Assembly (NCBI GenBank): GCA_002839445.1
Contig: PGYB01000024.1
Location: forward strand, 1-64,000
Direction of reading: 5' to 3'
Length of the DNA: 64,000 bases
Source: Candidatus Riflebacteria bacterium HGW-Riflebacteria-1
Lineage (GTDB): Bacteria; Muiribacteriota; Ozemobacteria; Ozemobacterales; Ozemobacteraceae
Shown here: one piece after another, positions 36,348 to 44,367 of the stretch
Layout: every line of letters begins with the position of its first letter
How positions within the stretch are numbered: the stretch's first letter is position 1
The notes under the pieces: generated by a model
What the model saw: the letters and a program-made list of their open reading frames with translations, nothing else
Told to the model about the DNA's origin: nothing
Database searches by the model: none
Program-made: the position numbers and the translations under genes

Positions 36348-38744
36348 ATGATCGACCGGATTGAAACATTTTTCAGCCGCCTGCGCCGCAGGCTCAGTCG
36401 CAGTGTCTGGCTGTCGCGTCTGCTGCATCTGCCAGTGTCGGAGGGATCGCCGACCCGTCCGGGAATGCTCATGATCCAGATCGATGGGCTTTCGCAGCCG
36501 CAGTTTGAGCAGGCTCTGGCGCGTAACGAACTGCCGTTCCTGCGGCGACTGATCATGCGCGAAAACTACCGGCTTCATGCACACTACTCGGGCTTGCCGT
36601 CGACGACGGCCGCGGTTCAGGCTGAACTATTCTATGGTGTCAAGGGCGCTGTCCCGGCGTTCGCCTTCAGGGACCATGAATCGCGTCAGATCGTTCGAAT
36701 GTATGAACCTGCCGCGGCGGCGCGCGTCGAAACGCAGCTCACAGACAAAAATACTGAGGCGCTGCTCAGTGGCGGCAGTGCCTACGCGGACAGCTATACC
36801 GCAGGTGCGGCGGAACCGCATTTCTGTCCGTCAGCCGCGGGCTGGGGGCCGGCGCTGCGCGCCGCCAATCCGCTGGTGCTGCTGGTATTTGTATTCAGTA
36901 ATCTTTACAGCCTCCTGCGCATCGCAGTCCTGCTGTTGATGGAGTTGGGCCTGGCGCTTGTGGATTTTGTGCGCGGGCTCGTCAGCGGCCAAGACTTCGT
37001 GACGGAACTGATATTAGTCCCAGCACGTGTCGCTATCACCATCCTGCTCCGCGAGCTCTGTGTGATCGGCGGCAAGATCGATCTCAGCCGTGGCTTGCCC
37101 ATAATTCACATCAACTTCCTCGGCTACGATGAACAGTCACATCGGCGCGGTCCACACTCGCTGTTTGCTCACTGGACGCTGAAGGGAATCGACGACGCGA
37201 TCGCCCGACTGTGGCGCGCCGCCAACCATTCCGCCTGGCGACACTACGAAGTCTGGATTTATTCCGACCACGGTCAGGCCCTGGTTCGCCCCTACCACAT
37301 GGTCCAGGGCTACACACTCGACGAGGCTGTGGCAGCGGCATTTGCACGCCCGAGCGCCAAGCCGCCAGCCGCTTGCAGTAAAGGCCAGAGCAGTATCCAG
37401 AACCAGAGGGTGCGTTTTCTGGGCGGCAGGAACATTCACCGTCTATTTCCGGTGCCCGGCATCAATGACGCGGAAACCGACGAAGAGCAACCGGGCGTTG
37501 TCGCCATTGGGCCCGTGGCTCACGTCTATTCGCCAGGGCAACTGAGTAGCGACAGGCGGGATTCGGTCGCTCGTGAACTGGCGCATGAACACAAAGTTCC
37601 GCTCGTGTTCACTGTGGAGGCGCCAGGCAGGCTGTGCGCCTGGACCGAAGCTGGGAAATTCTGTTTACCGCAAGACTGCGCAGCGTTGTTCGGTGCGCAA
37701 CATCCGTTTCTTGATTCGATAGGCGAAGACCTGGTGCGCCTCTGCGAACATCCGGACGCCGGCGACCTCGTTCTACTGGGATGGCGTGAAGGCATTTCCC
37801 CGCTGACCTTTGTCGAAGAGAACGGCGCTCACGCCGGTGCAGTGCCAGAAGAGACCAACGGCTTCGCATTGCTTCCCGCGGACACCGCGTTGCCGGTACG
37901 CGAGCATACGTATCTGCGTCCCGACGATCTGCGTGCTGCGGCGCTGCGCTATCTGGGGCGCCCGACTCACCGAACCTTTGAAGCTCATAACTGCGCCATC
38001 GCCACACCGACCGACACCCTTCGTGTCATGACCTATAACGTCCACAGTTGCGTTGGTATGGATGGCAAACTCGATGCCCAACGCATTGCTCGCCTGATTG
38101 CCCGCGCCAGGCCAGATGTGGTGGCTCTGCAGGAATTGGACGAAGGACGCGCACGTAGCCAAGGAATGAACCAGGCTCAATTGATCGCTCGTTATCTGGA
38201 GATGGAGTTTCATTTCCATGCGGCCATATGCCTCAAGGAAGAACGCTATGGTGATGCTATTCTGACACGTTTGCCACACCGCCTGATCAAGGCAGGTCCG
38301 CTGCCGAAACCCGCCGGGAAACCTCACCTGGAATCACGGGGGGCGCTTTGGGTTGCCATTGACCTGCACGGCAAAGAACTCCAGATCCTCAACACCCATC
38401 TAGGTCTGGACCAGCGTGAACGCATGGCACAAGTGGAAGCATTGCTCGGTCGCGACTGGCTAACACACGAACAGTGCCGCGGACCTGTGATTCTGTGCGG
38501 CGACTTCAACGCACTGCCTTCGTCGCCGGTGTACCGCCGACTCTCCCGTCGACTCAGAGACGTTCAGGCCGAGGCGCAAGACCACCGGCCCAAAAGCACC
38601 TTTTTCGGGCGCTTTCCGACCTTGCGAATTGACCACATCTTTATCAGCCCGGGAATTGAAGTGATCAGCGTCGAAGTCCCCAGCTCTGAACTGGCACGCC
38701 TCGCCTCCGATCATTTGCCCCTGGTTACAGAGATACGCATGTAA
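36348..38744 (+). CDS. fusion of membrane alkaline-phosphatase-like phosphodiesterase and EEP nuclease/phosphatase domain
   Basis: 798 residues. The N-terminal part (about 40-340) is type I phosphodiesterase-like: metal-site Asp in MIQIDGLSQ, GLPSTTAAVQ with the nucleophile Thr/Ser, and IYSDHGQALV with Asp-His. Two hydrophobic segments (about 165-230) are inserted in the middle of this domain. The C-terminal part (about 555-798) is an endonuclease/exonuclease/phosphatase domain: MTYNVHSC, LQELDEG, NTHLGLDQRER, CGDFNALP and ASDHLPL, giving all metal and catalytic residues. The pairing suggests sequential hydrolysis of phosphodiester head groups near the membrane. It belongs to the VTT/GT4 block. 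Confidence 0.85.
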   Translation: MIDRIETFFSRLRRRLSRSVWLSRLLHLPVSEGSPTRPGMLMIQIDGLSQPQFEQALARNELPFLRRLIMRENYRLHAHYSGLPSTTAAVQAELFYGVKGAVPAFAFRDHESRQIVRMYEPAAAARVETQLTDKNTEALLSGGSAYADSYTAGAAEPHFCPSAAGWGPALRAANPLVLLVFVFSNLYSLLRIAVLLLMELGLALVDFVRGLVSGQDFVTELILVPARVAITILLRELCVIGGKIDLSRGLPIIHINFLGYDEQSHRRGPHSLFAHWTLKGIDDAIARLWRAANHSAWRHYEVWIYSDHGQALVRPYHMVQGYTLDEAVAAAFARPSAKPPAACSKGQSSIQNQRVRFLGGRNIHRLFPVPGINDAETDEEQPGVVAIGPVAHVYSPGQLSSDRRDSVARELAHEHKVPLVFTVEAPGRLCAWTEAGKFCLPQDCAALFGAQHPFLDSIGEDLVRLCEHPDAGDLVLLGWREGISPLTFVEENGAHAGAVPEETNGFALLPADTALPVREHTYLRPDDLRAAALRYLGRPTHRTFEAHNCAIATPTDTLRVMTYNVHSCVGMDGKLDAQRIARLIARARPDVVALQELDEGRARSQGMNQAQLIARYLEMEFHFHAAICLKEERYGDAILTRLPHRLIKAGPLPKPAGKPHLESRGALWVAIDLHGKELQILNTHLGLDQRERMAQVEALLGRDWLTHEQCRGPVILCGDFNALPSSPVYRRLSRRLRDVQAEAQDHRPKSTFFGRFPTLRIDHIFISPGIEVISVEVPSSELARLASDHLPLVTEIRM

Positions 38745-38756
38745 ATCGATTTGAAT

Positions 38757-39722
38757 TCAATGACAAATGCTGATAGTCCGAATAAAATTCCCTTTGATTA
38801 CATGGCAATGGTCAACAATCGCAAATCCTTCTGAAATAAGGGCTTTATCCATATCTTCAAATGTTATTATTACGAGTTTGTCTGCAATTCGTCGAGCTGT
38901 TTTAATAATATCACACTGTTTTTCCAACGTAATTGGAGTGAATAGTCCGTATGGAATATCGACAATTGCAACATCAAAGTGTTCTTTTATCTCGTGCATG
39001 TCTCCATTTGTGATAACATTTTCGTATCCAAAAAAGGCTAAATTTTCTTCTGCTTTTCTGGCAATGAGCGAATTTATTTCATATCCCTTAACATTTATCT
39101 GCATTGAAATTGCTTCAATCACAACGGTACCAACACCACAGCAAGGATCAATAAGCGTACAATTTAACTCATCACCAACCGCAATATTCACAAGAGCCTT
39201 TGCTGCTCTTGTTTTCAGAGAATGACTATTGCTATTTGGTTTCTTATTACGCTCCTGCCAATGATTATCATTTTTTTCAAGCTCGCCAAAAATCCATTGC
39301 CCATGAACCTTTGTGGCACCTAACATTATTTTTGGATTCACCATATCTACCGACCCATCAATCGACCTGCCAAGTTCCCCTACACTACTGATCCATTCAT
39401 CATAGCCAAGTTCGCTATCTTCGATTTTAAAATAAACAAACTTGAAATCATTATAGGCCACTTTATTATTTTGGAGCTTGCCCATCAACTCTTCCAAAGA
39501 ATCAGCACAATACATCACTGACACACGATGCTTAATATATGGGCTTCTGGAAGGGTTTATTTTCTTTTCAGAGAAGAAATATTTTTCCTCTATTTCTTTA
39601 TGGAACAAACATTTCATTTCCAATTGGCATAAGCCTTTTTCTATAAAAGGATAGTTTATTACATAGAGGTAACCTTTTAATACATTTCCAGCCAACATGG
39701 ACTCCCTGTTATTCATCATCAT
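38757..39722 (-). CDS. TRM11/UPF0020-like RNA or DNA methyltransferase with IS-derived 5' end
   Basis: About 322 residues from ATG 39722 (39698, preceded by AGGGAG, is nearly as good). It shows a THUMP-like N-terminal half (GYLYVINYPFIEKGLCQLE) and a SAM-dependent Rossmann domain with IDPCCGVGTVVIEA and the N-methylation motif DIPYG. Homologues are bacterial TRM11-like proteins that methylate an exocyclic amine in tRNA or DNA. The open frame runs upstream to 39827, but those residues are an IS3 OrfA helix-turn-helix fragment, so they are a fusion artefact. The gene looks richer in A+T than the preceding block, which suggests a separate arrival. It converges on the phosphodiesterase gene with only 12 bp between. 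Confidence 0.75.
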   Translation of the reverse strand: MMMNNRESMLAGNVLKGYLYVINYPFIEKGLCQLEMKCLFHKEIEEKYFFSEKKINPSRSPYIKHRVSVMYCADSLEELMGKLQNNKVAYNDFKFVYFKIEDSELGYDEWISSVGELGRSIDGSVDMVNPKIMLGATKVHGQWIFGELEKNDNHWQERNKKPNSNSHSLKTRAAKALVNIAVGDELNCTLIDPCCGVGTVVIEAISMQINVKGYEINSLIARKAEENLAFFGYENVITNGDMHEIKEHFDVAIVDIPYGLFTPITLEKQCDIIKTARRIADKLVIITFEDMDKALISEGFAIVDHCHVIKGNFIRTISICH

Positions 39723-39838
39723 CAGAGCTGGATTCGAGCAGCTCTTCTTCCAGCGACACAGAACATTGTAGCTTATACCCAGATTTTTAGCCACCTCCGC
39801 GATGCTATGGCCATGTTCCGCTATCAATTTTATATCTT
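39723..39838 (-). mobile_element. remnant of IS3-family OrfA (helix-turn-helix part)
   Basis: Encodes IAEHGHSIAEVAKNLGI and YNVLCRWKK, the conserved N-terminal helix-turn-helix of IS3 OrfA transposase subunits. An in-frame stop (about 39841) removes the true start, and the right end runs straight into the methyltransferase frame. No orfB or terminal repeats are visible. Confidence 0.75.
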
Positions 39839-39933
39839 AACTCGGTGTCCACAACTACTCTACCACTCCAAACTGCCCTTGCCCCCAGAAGATCTTCTTT
39901 TGGAATACAATCCCAGTTAAAGCTATCGGGACG

Positions 39934-40130
39934 AAAAAACAAGAAGCGTGTAGTGATTTGTAAGCATTTTCCTTGTGTTAATCAAGGATTTCACTTTCCT
40001 TTCTCAGATCATAAAATACAGGTGTGGCGGAATATTATTGCCGTTTCTGGAGTTCTGGTTGCTCTGGGATGCTTTATTTATGGGATGCCCATGCTGTTTT
40101 GGAAAATGAAAAAACGGGAGATAGAAAATT
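39934..40130 (+). repeat. island leader repeat, copy B
   Basis: About 197 bp, roughly 85-90% identical by eye to copy C (44169-44367) and sharing its first ~95 bp with copy A. It carries the CCTTG-N7-CAAGG palindrome, ATAAAAT and a decayed CRF-type zinc-ribbon mini-gene that needs a one-base frameshift to read. It lies 70 bp before the PRC-barrel gene. Confidence 0.85.
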
Positions 40131-40200
40131 AAACCAGAAGAATTGCGTTAAGGTCGAAAAAATCAAAAAGATTAATGTAAAAAACGAAAGGATCATTAAC

Positions 40201-40977
40201 ATGTTATACAAAGCCCAGGCACTCATCGGTTACACACTTAAAGGAATCGACGGGGAATTCGGAACTGTAAAAGAATTCTACTTCGATGATCAGCACTGGA
40301 CCATTCGTTATCTGATTGCCGAAACCGGAACCTGGCTCGCCGACAGGCAGGTGCTGATCTCTCCGTATGCGTTGACTGACGTGAACATTGTAGAACGGCA
40401 CATCAACGTTAACTTGACCAAAGAACAGATTGAAGGCAGTCCGGCTATAAGCAATGACAAGCCCGTCTCACAACAATTTGAGGATAATTACTACAAGCAT
40501 TATGGATGGCCAATATACTATGGCGGCTCTTCAATGTGGGGGTGGGGAGCTTATCCTTACGTTCCGACTGACCGGAAAGAAACGCAAGAACCGAATCATC
40601 ACGAGAAAAGATGGAATCCTAGTTTGCGAAGCACAAAGGACGTGAGCACATATTATATTCAGGCCAGCGATGGCGAAATTGGCCATGTCGAGGATTTCAT
40701 CATCGACGACGAGGCCTGGGCGATTCGTTACATGGTGGTCGATACGAAAAACTGGTGGCCTGGAAAAAGGGTTCTTGTCGCAACGCAATGGATCGACCGC
40801 ATCAGTTGGAGTGAAGCAAAAGTTTTCGTTAAACTTTCCCTCGAAACTATTAAGCAGTCACCGGCATACACTGATGAATTCCTGCTGACCCGTGATTACG
40901 AGACCCAGCTCCATAAGCATTACAAACGACCAGGCTACTGGACCGATGAGCCGGCTGCCAGGGAACACTCAAGTTGA
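40201..40977 (+). CDS. PRC-barrel protein with two PRC domains
   Basis: 258 residues from ATG 40201, chosen because AAGGA lies nine bases upstream; the frame is open further upstream, but that part is repeat B. It has two PRC-barrel domains (about 8-75, with DGEFGTVKEFYFDD, and about 148-215, with DGEIGHVEDFIIDDEAWAIRYMVVDT) joined by a Tyr/Gly/Trp-rich linker. PRC-barrel proteins are small beta-barrel modules that bind RNA, protein or membranes. In stress-related islands of Proteobacteria they often sit beside stress-protein and ATPase genes. A 43-bp piece of this gene is duplicated at 44110. Confidence 0.88.
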   Translation: MLYKAQALIGYTLKGIDGEFGTVKEFYFDDQHWTIRYLIAETGTWLADRQVLISPYALTDVNIVERHINVNLTKEQIEGSPAISNDKPVSQQFEDNYYKHYGWPIYYGGSSMWGWGAYPYVPTDRKETQEPNHHEKRWNPSLRSTKDVSTYYIQASDGEIGHVEDFIIDDEAWAIRYMVVDTKNWWPGKRVLVATQWIDRISWSEAKVFVKLSLETIKQSPAYTDEFLLTRDYETQLHKHYKRPGYWTDEPAAREHSS

Positions 40978-41053
40978 AGCAACCATAACAAACAAAGCAG
41001 TTCCGCGAAATCGCTGGCAACAGACGTTTAAACCAGCGCTGAAAGGATACCAG

Positions 41054-41390
41054 ATGCTTGCACCCAACAAAACAAAACTTGTGTGTAAGATAGGGCGTTA
41101 TCCGAATCGACAGAGATCATGCTGCAAATGCTAAATGCCGGGATGAACATTGCCCGTCTCAACTTCTCGCATGGCGATTTTGCATAGCATAAAACAGCGA
41201 TAGACAGTCTTCGTCGCGCAGCTCATACTGCCGGCAAACGCTTGACAATCATGGCCGATCTGCCGGGGCCGAAGATTAGGGTCGGGCAATTGGCGGAAGA
41301 TCAGATCGAGCTGAAGCGAGATGATGCATTCACTTTGACGACGAATGAAATCATCGGCGACCGGCAGCTTGAGTTGGGGATCGGGATCCT
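41054..41390 (+). pseudogene. truncated, frameshifted pyruvate kinase
   Basis: The start (NKTKLVCKIG) keeps AAGG and ATG 41054, then loses the frame around 41090. In the other frame LNAGMNIARLNFSHGDF, an in-frame TAG at about 41188, and MADLPGPKIRVGQLAEDQIE follow. These are unmistakable pyruvate kinase motifs (the N-terminal barrel with NxxRxNFSHG and DxxGPKIR). Similarity stops near residue 110 of about 470, so two lesions and a truncation make it non-functional. The gap 40978-41424 holds only this remnant. Confidence 0.88.
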
Positions 41391-41424
41391 CGTTCTCTCG
41401 TCAATATGGAAGGGATAATTAACC

Positions 41425-41538
41425 ATGCAAAAACATGTAGATGTGGTAATTGCTGTCGCGTGCAGTGCAGGACTTTCAGCAATTAGTCTAGTCCAGAAAG
41501 TCACCGGCAACTACATGAGTAGAGGCATGTATGTCTGA
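41425..41538 (+). CDS. 37-codon leader ORF overlapping copA
   Basis: ATG 41425 with AAGGG ten bases upstream opens a 37-residue frame with a short hydrophobic stretch (VVIAVACSAGLSAISL). It ends in an 8-base overlap with the copper ATPase start (ATGTCTGA). The overlap suggests translational coupling. I know no homologue, and it could be chance. Confidence 0.35.
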   Translation: MQKHVDVVIAVACSAGLSAISLVQKVTGNYMSRGMYV

Positions 41539-43765
41539 AAAAATTAGTCTTGAAGTAATTGGTATGTCTTGCACTTCATGCGCGGCAAGCATAGAAAAGG
41601 CCTTGAATAAGGTTGATGGTGTGAAAAGCGCCAAAGTTGACTATCCGAGCAAAAAAGCGACTGTTGAGCTGGCCGAACCTGTGCCGGGCGAAAAACTGAT
41701 TCAGATAATCAAAGATACTGGTTATGACGCCTTTCTGGCTGATGAATCAGATAAAAAAGCTCAGATCGAAGAGCAGCACCTTAAGCGCGAGAAAAACAGG
41801 CTAATTGCTGCATGGCTAATAACATTGCCACTTACTGTAAAAATGTTTGCGCATATGGGTTTTGGTTACATGCTTTTTTCTCACAGAGCTGAGCTGCTTA
41901 TAGACTTGTTTTTCTCTTTCATCGTTATCTTTGTAATTGGCTACCCGGTCATTGTTACAACAATTAAGTCCTTCGCAAAACTGTCTTTTTCAATGGACTC
42001 TCTTATTGGCATAGGAACAATAGCGGCCTATTCAACCGGACTGCTGAATTACTTTGGCGTCGATATCGAAAGCTTTGCAATTGTTGGCGCCATGATTATG
42101 GCAATCAATTTTATTGGAAATTACATGAAAGAGCTGGCGACCGGCAGAGCCAGCCAGGCAATAAAGCAACTGCTTGAGCTGGGAGCAAAAGAAGCGCACC
42201 GTCTTTTACCTGACGGCTCAACTGAAGATGTGCCCGTAGATTCTCTGCAGCTGTCAGACATAGTTCTGGTAAAGCCGGGCGAAAAAATTCCTGTTGATGG
42301 GGTGGTTGTCAAAGGTGAGAGTTCCGTCGATGAGTCTATTGCTACCGGTGAATCGATTCCTGTTGATAAACAGAAAGGTGACGCTGTCATCGGCGCAACA
42401 GTAAACCAGCAGGGCGCCTTACAGATCCAGGTTGAAAAGCTGGGCAAAGATACCTTTCTTTCACAAATCATCAAAATGGTGGAAGATGCGCAGGGTAGCA
42501 AAGTTCCTATTCAAGCTTTTGCTGACCGGGTGACGGCTGTATTCGTGCCAATAGTCATGGCTATGGCTGTGTTAACCTTCGCCTTCTGGTTTTTTTTCCC
42601 GGACTTTGCTGCCGGCATAGCAGCAAACTTCTCAACAATTATTCCGTGGATCAATCTTGACAGAGGGAAGATTTCCATGGCATTGTTTGCCTCTATTGCC
42701 ACGATTGTCATTGCCTGTCCGTGCGCCTTAGGCCTGGCAACTCCCACAGCATTAATGGTTGGCATGGGAAAAGGAGCCATGGCTGGTATTTTGATTCGCA
42801 ATGGTGAAGCGATTCAAACCGCCCAGGAAATTGATACAGTTGTTTTTGATAAAACCGGAACCATAACAGAAGGCAAACCTACGGTTCGCTCAATAAATAT
42901 CCATGATCATGATTATGAACAGGAGTTTTTACAGGTCTTGAGTTCGGTAGAAGCCTCGTCTGAACACCCGCTGGCAAAAGCAATCACTGATTATGCTGCT
43001 GAGCAGAACATAAAAGCGGTAAATGTTGAGAAATTTCAGGCTCTAAGCGGCAAAGGGCTGGAGGCTCTGGTTAAGGGCAGAAAAATCCATGTCGGCAGTC
43101 CAAAATACTTCGGCACTTTAGACATTGATTTTTCTGTTATGGCAGAATTGATTCAAGCAGAACAAGAAAAAGGACATACCGTAATACTACTGGCAGACAC
43201 TGAGCAGTTCAAGGGTTATGTAGCGATAGCTGATGCTGTAAAAGTCGATTCAAAGACAGCACTGTCTGATCTCCATGCTTTGGGCATAAAAACCATCATG
43301 CTGACTGGCGACAATCGCAGAGCCGCGCAGGCCATTGCTGCTGAAGTCGGTATAGACAAAGTTGAAGCAGAACTATTGCCCGAAGACAAAATTGCGGTGG
43401 TCAAACGCTTGCAGGCAGAAGGCAGTATTGTCGCCATGGTGGGTGATGGAATCAATGATGCTCCGTCGCTCAAGCAGGCGAATGTCGGAATTTCGATTGG
43501 AACAGGGACTGATATTGCTATAGAAGCAGCTGATATTACTCTGGTATCAGGAAGTCTTAGCGGCGTCGTTAAAGCCATTCGTTTGTCGAAAGCAACCTTT
43601 AGAAAAATCAGGCAAAATTTGTTCTGGGCCTTCTTCTACAATGTAGTGGCCATTCCGCTGGCAGTCTTCGGACTTTTACACCCAGTCATCGCTGAGCTTG
43701 CCATGGCATTTAGCTCTGTAAATGTTGTTGTAAATTCTCTTCGCCTGAAAAGGGAAAAAATTTAA
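41531..43765 (+). CDS. copA: Cu+-exporting P1B-type ATPase
   Basis: 744 residues. One N-terminal heavy-metal domain has C14 and C17 in GMSCTSC. Two extra N-terminal membrane helices, the actuator TGES and the transmembrane CPC (C396, C398 in IACPCALGLATPTA) follow. Then come D440 of DKTGTITEG, the P1B SEHPL histidine motif and GDGINDAP. Helix 7-8 motifs YNVVAIPLAV and MAFSSVNVVVNSLRL are those of Cu+ pumps (class IB-1). The role is export of cytosolic Cu+ (or Ag+). The gene follows the pyk remnant and overlaps a small leader ORF. GAGG lies five bases before the ATG. Confidence 0.93.
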   Translation: MSEKISLEVIGMSCTSCAASIEKALNKVDGVKSAKVDYPSKKATVELAEPVPGEKLIQIIKDTGYDAFLADESDKKAQIEEQHLKREKNRLIAAWLITLPLTVKMFAHMGFGYMLFSHRAELLIDLFFSFIVIFVIGYPVIVTTIKSFAKLSFSMDSLIGIGTIAAYSTGLLNYFGVDIESFAIVGAMIMAINFIGNYMKELATGRASQAIKQLLELGAKEAHRLLPDGSTEDVPVDSLQLSDIVLVKPGEKIPVDGVVVKGESSVDESIATGESIPVDKQKGDAVIGATVNQQGALQIQVEKLGKDTFLSQIIKMVEDAQGSKVPIQAFADRVTAVFVPIVMAMAVLTFAFWFFFPDFAAGIAANFSTIIPWINLDRGKISMALFASIATIVIACPCALGLATPTALMVGMGKGAMAGILIRNGEAIQTAQEIDTVVFDKTGTITEGKPTVRSINIHDHDYEQEFLQVLSSVEASSEHPLAKAITDYAAEQNIKAVNVEKFQALSGKGLEALVKGRKIHVGSPKYFGTLDIDFSVMAELIQAEQEKGHTVILLADTEQFKGYVAIADAVKVDSKTALSDLHALGIKTIMLTGDNRRAAQAIAAEVGIDKVEAELLPEDKIAVVKRLQAEGSIVAMVGDGINDAPSLKQANVGISIGTGTDIAIEAADITLVSGSLSGVVKAIRLSKATFRKIRQNLFWAFFYNVVAIPLAVFGLLHPVIAELAMAFSSVNVVVNSLRLKREKI

Positions 43766-43906
43766 TTGTTTTTATTCCTTACAATTGGAGAAATAGTAGA
43801 AAAGCTTTGATTATTAGCCAGGTAATATTTTTTTCATACGTGACAAAGCTCTCCTGGAAGCGGTAATTAATACCACCACCCCAGTCGTAAACCGAGTGAT
43901 AATTTA

Positions 43907-44110
43907 TTATTTGTTATCAGGCTTCATCATAAGCGCAACGCTGATTCCCATAATGAATCCTGCTGCTGTCGTAAGAAACAGCAGAATGATGCCTGACATT
44001 TCTCCGCTCATCCAGAGAAATCGCACTGGCCAGGATGATTGGTTCTTCACAACAATCGCTGTCGAAGCAATGACCATCAACACAAGCAACACAAGTTTTA
44101 ATGTTTTCAA
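43907..44110 (-). CDS. LapA-domain (DUF1049-like) small membrane protein with replaced 5' end
   Basis: A protein of about 67 residues if TTG 44110 is used. Two transmembrane helices flank a short loop with VVKNQSSWPVRFL, the LapA pattern of a short periplasmic loop with N(Q/T)...VxVxF. LapA proteins help lipopolysaccharide assembly. No ATG begins the conserved part. The upstream boundary falls exactly on a 43-bp piece copied from the PRC-barrel gene, so the native start was probably lost by recombination, and expression is doubtful. Confidence 0.55.
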   Translation of the reverse strand: MKTLKLVLLVLMVIASTAIVVKNQSSWPVRFLWMSGEMSGIILLFLTTAAGFIMGISVALMMKPDNK

Positions 44111-44152
44111 AAAGATGGAATCCCAGGTTGCGAAGCACAAAGGACGTGAGCA
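44110..44152 (+). pseudogene. 43-bp fragment of the PRC-barrel gene
   Basis: Matches 40606-40648 inside the PRC-barrel gene with two mismatches, and still reads RWNPRLRSTKDVS in the same frame. It joins leader repeat C about 17 bp later. It marks a recombination junction between two paralogous copies. Confidence 0.8.
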
Positions 44153-44168
44153 TTGCTTTTGTGAAGGC

Positions 44169-44367
44169 AAAAAACAAGAATCGCGTAGTGATTTGTCAGC
44201 ATTTTCCTTGTGTTAACCAAGGATTTTACTTTCCTTTCGCGGACTATAAAATACGGGTATGGCAAAACATTATTGCCGTTTCTGGAGTTCTGGTTGCGCT
44301 GAGATGCCTTGTTTATGGGGATGCCCGTGCCGTATTGGAAAATGAAAAGACAGGAGATAGAAAATAA
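44169..44367 (+). repeat. island leader repeat, copy C (directly before N-ATPase operon)
   Basis: Close match to copy B over its whole length. Its final bases (GGAGATAGAAAATAA) supply the ribosome site for the GTG start of atpD at 44368. One extra G relative to copy B breaks the mini-gene again. The palindrome here reads CCTTGTGTTAACCAAGG. Confidence 0.85.

Noticed and set aside
39845..40132. 95-codon ORF running through repeat B
   Set aside because: Its first half covers sequence unrelated to copy C and has no ribosome site. The conserved part is better explained as the shifted second half of a decayed mini-gene.
40024..40200. N-terminal extension of the PRC-barrel protein
   Set aside because: The extension is repeat B sequence and a Lys/Asn-rich run. 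The ATG at 40201 has its own AAGGA, and the PRC domain starts right after it.
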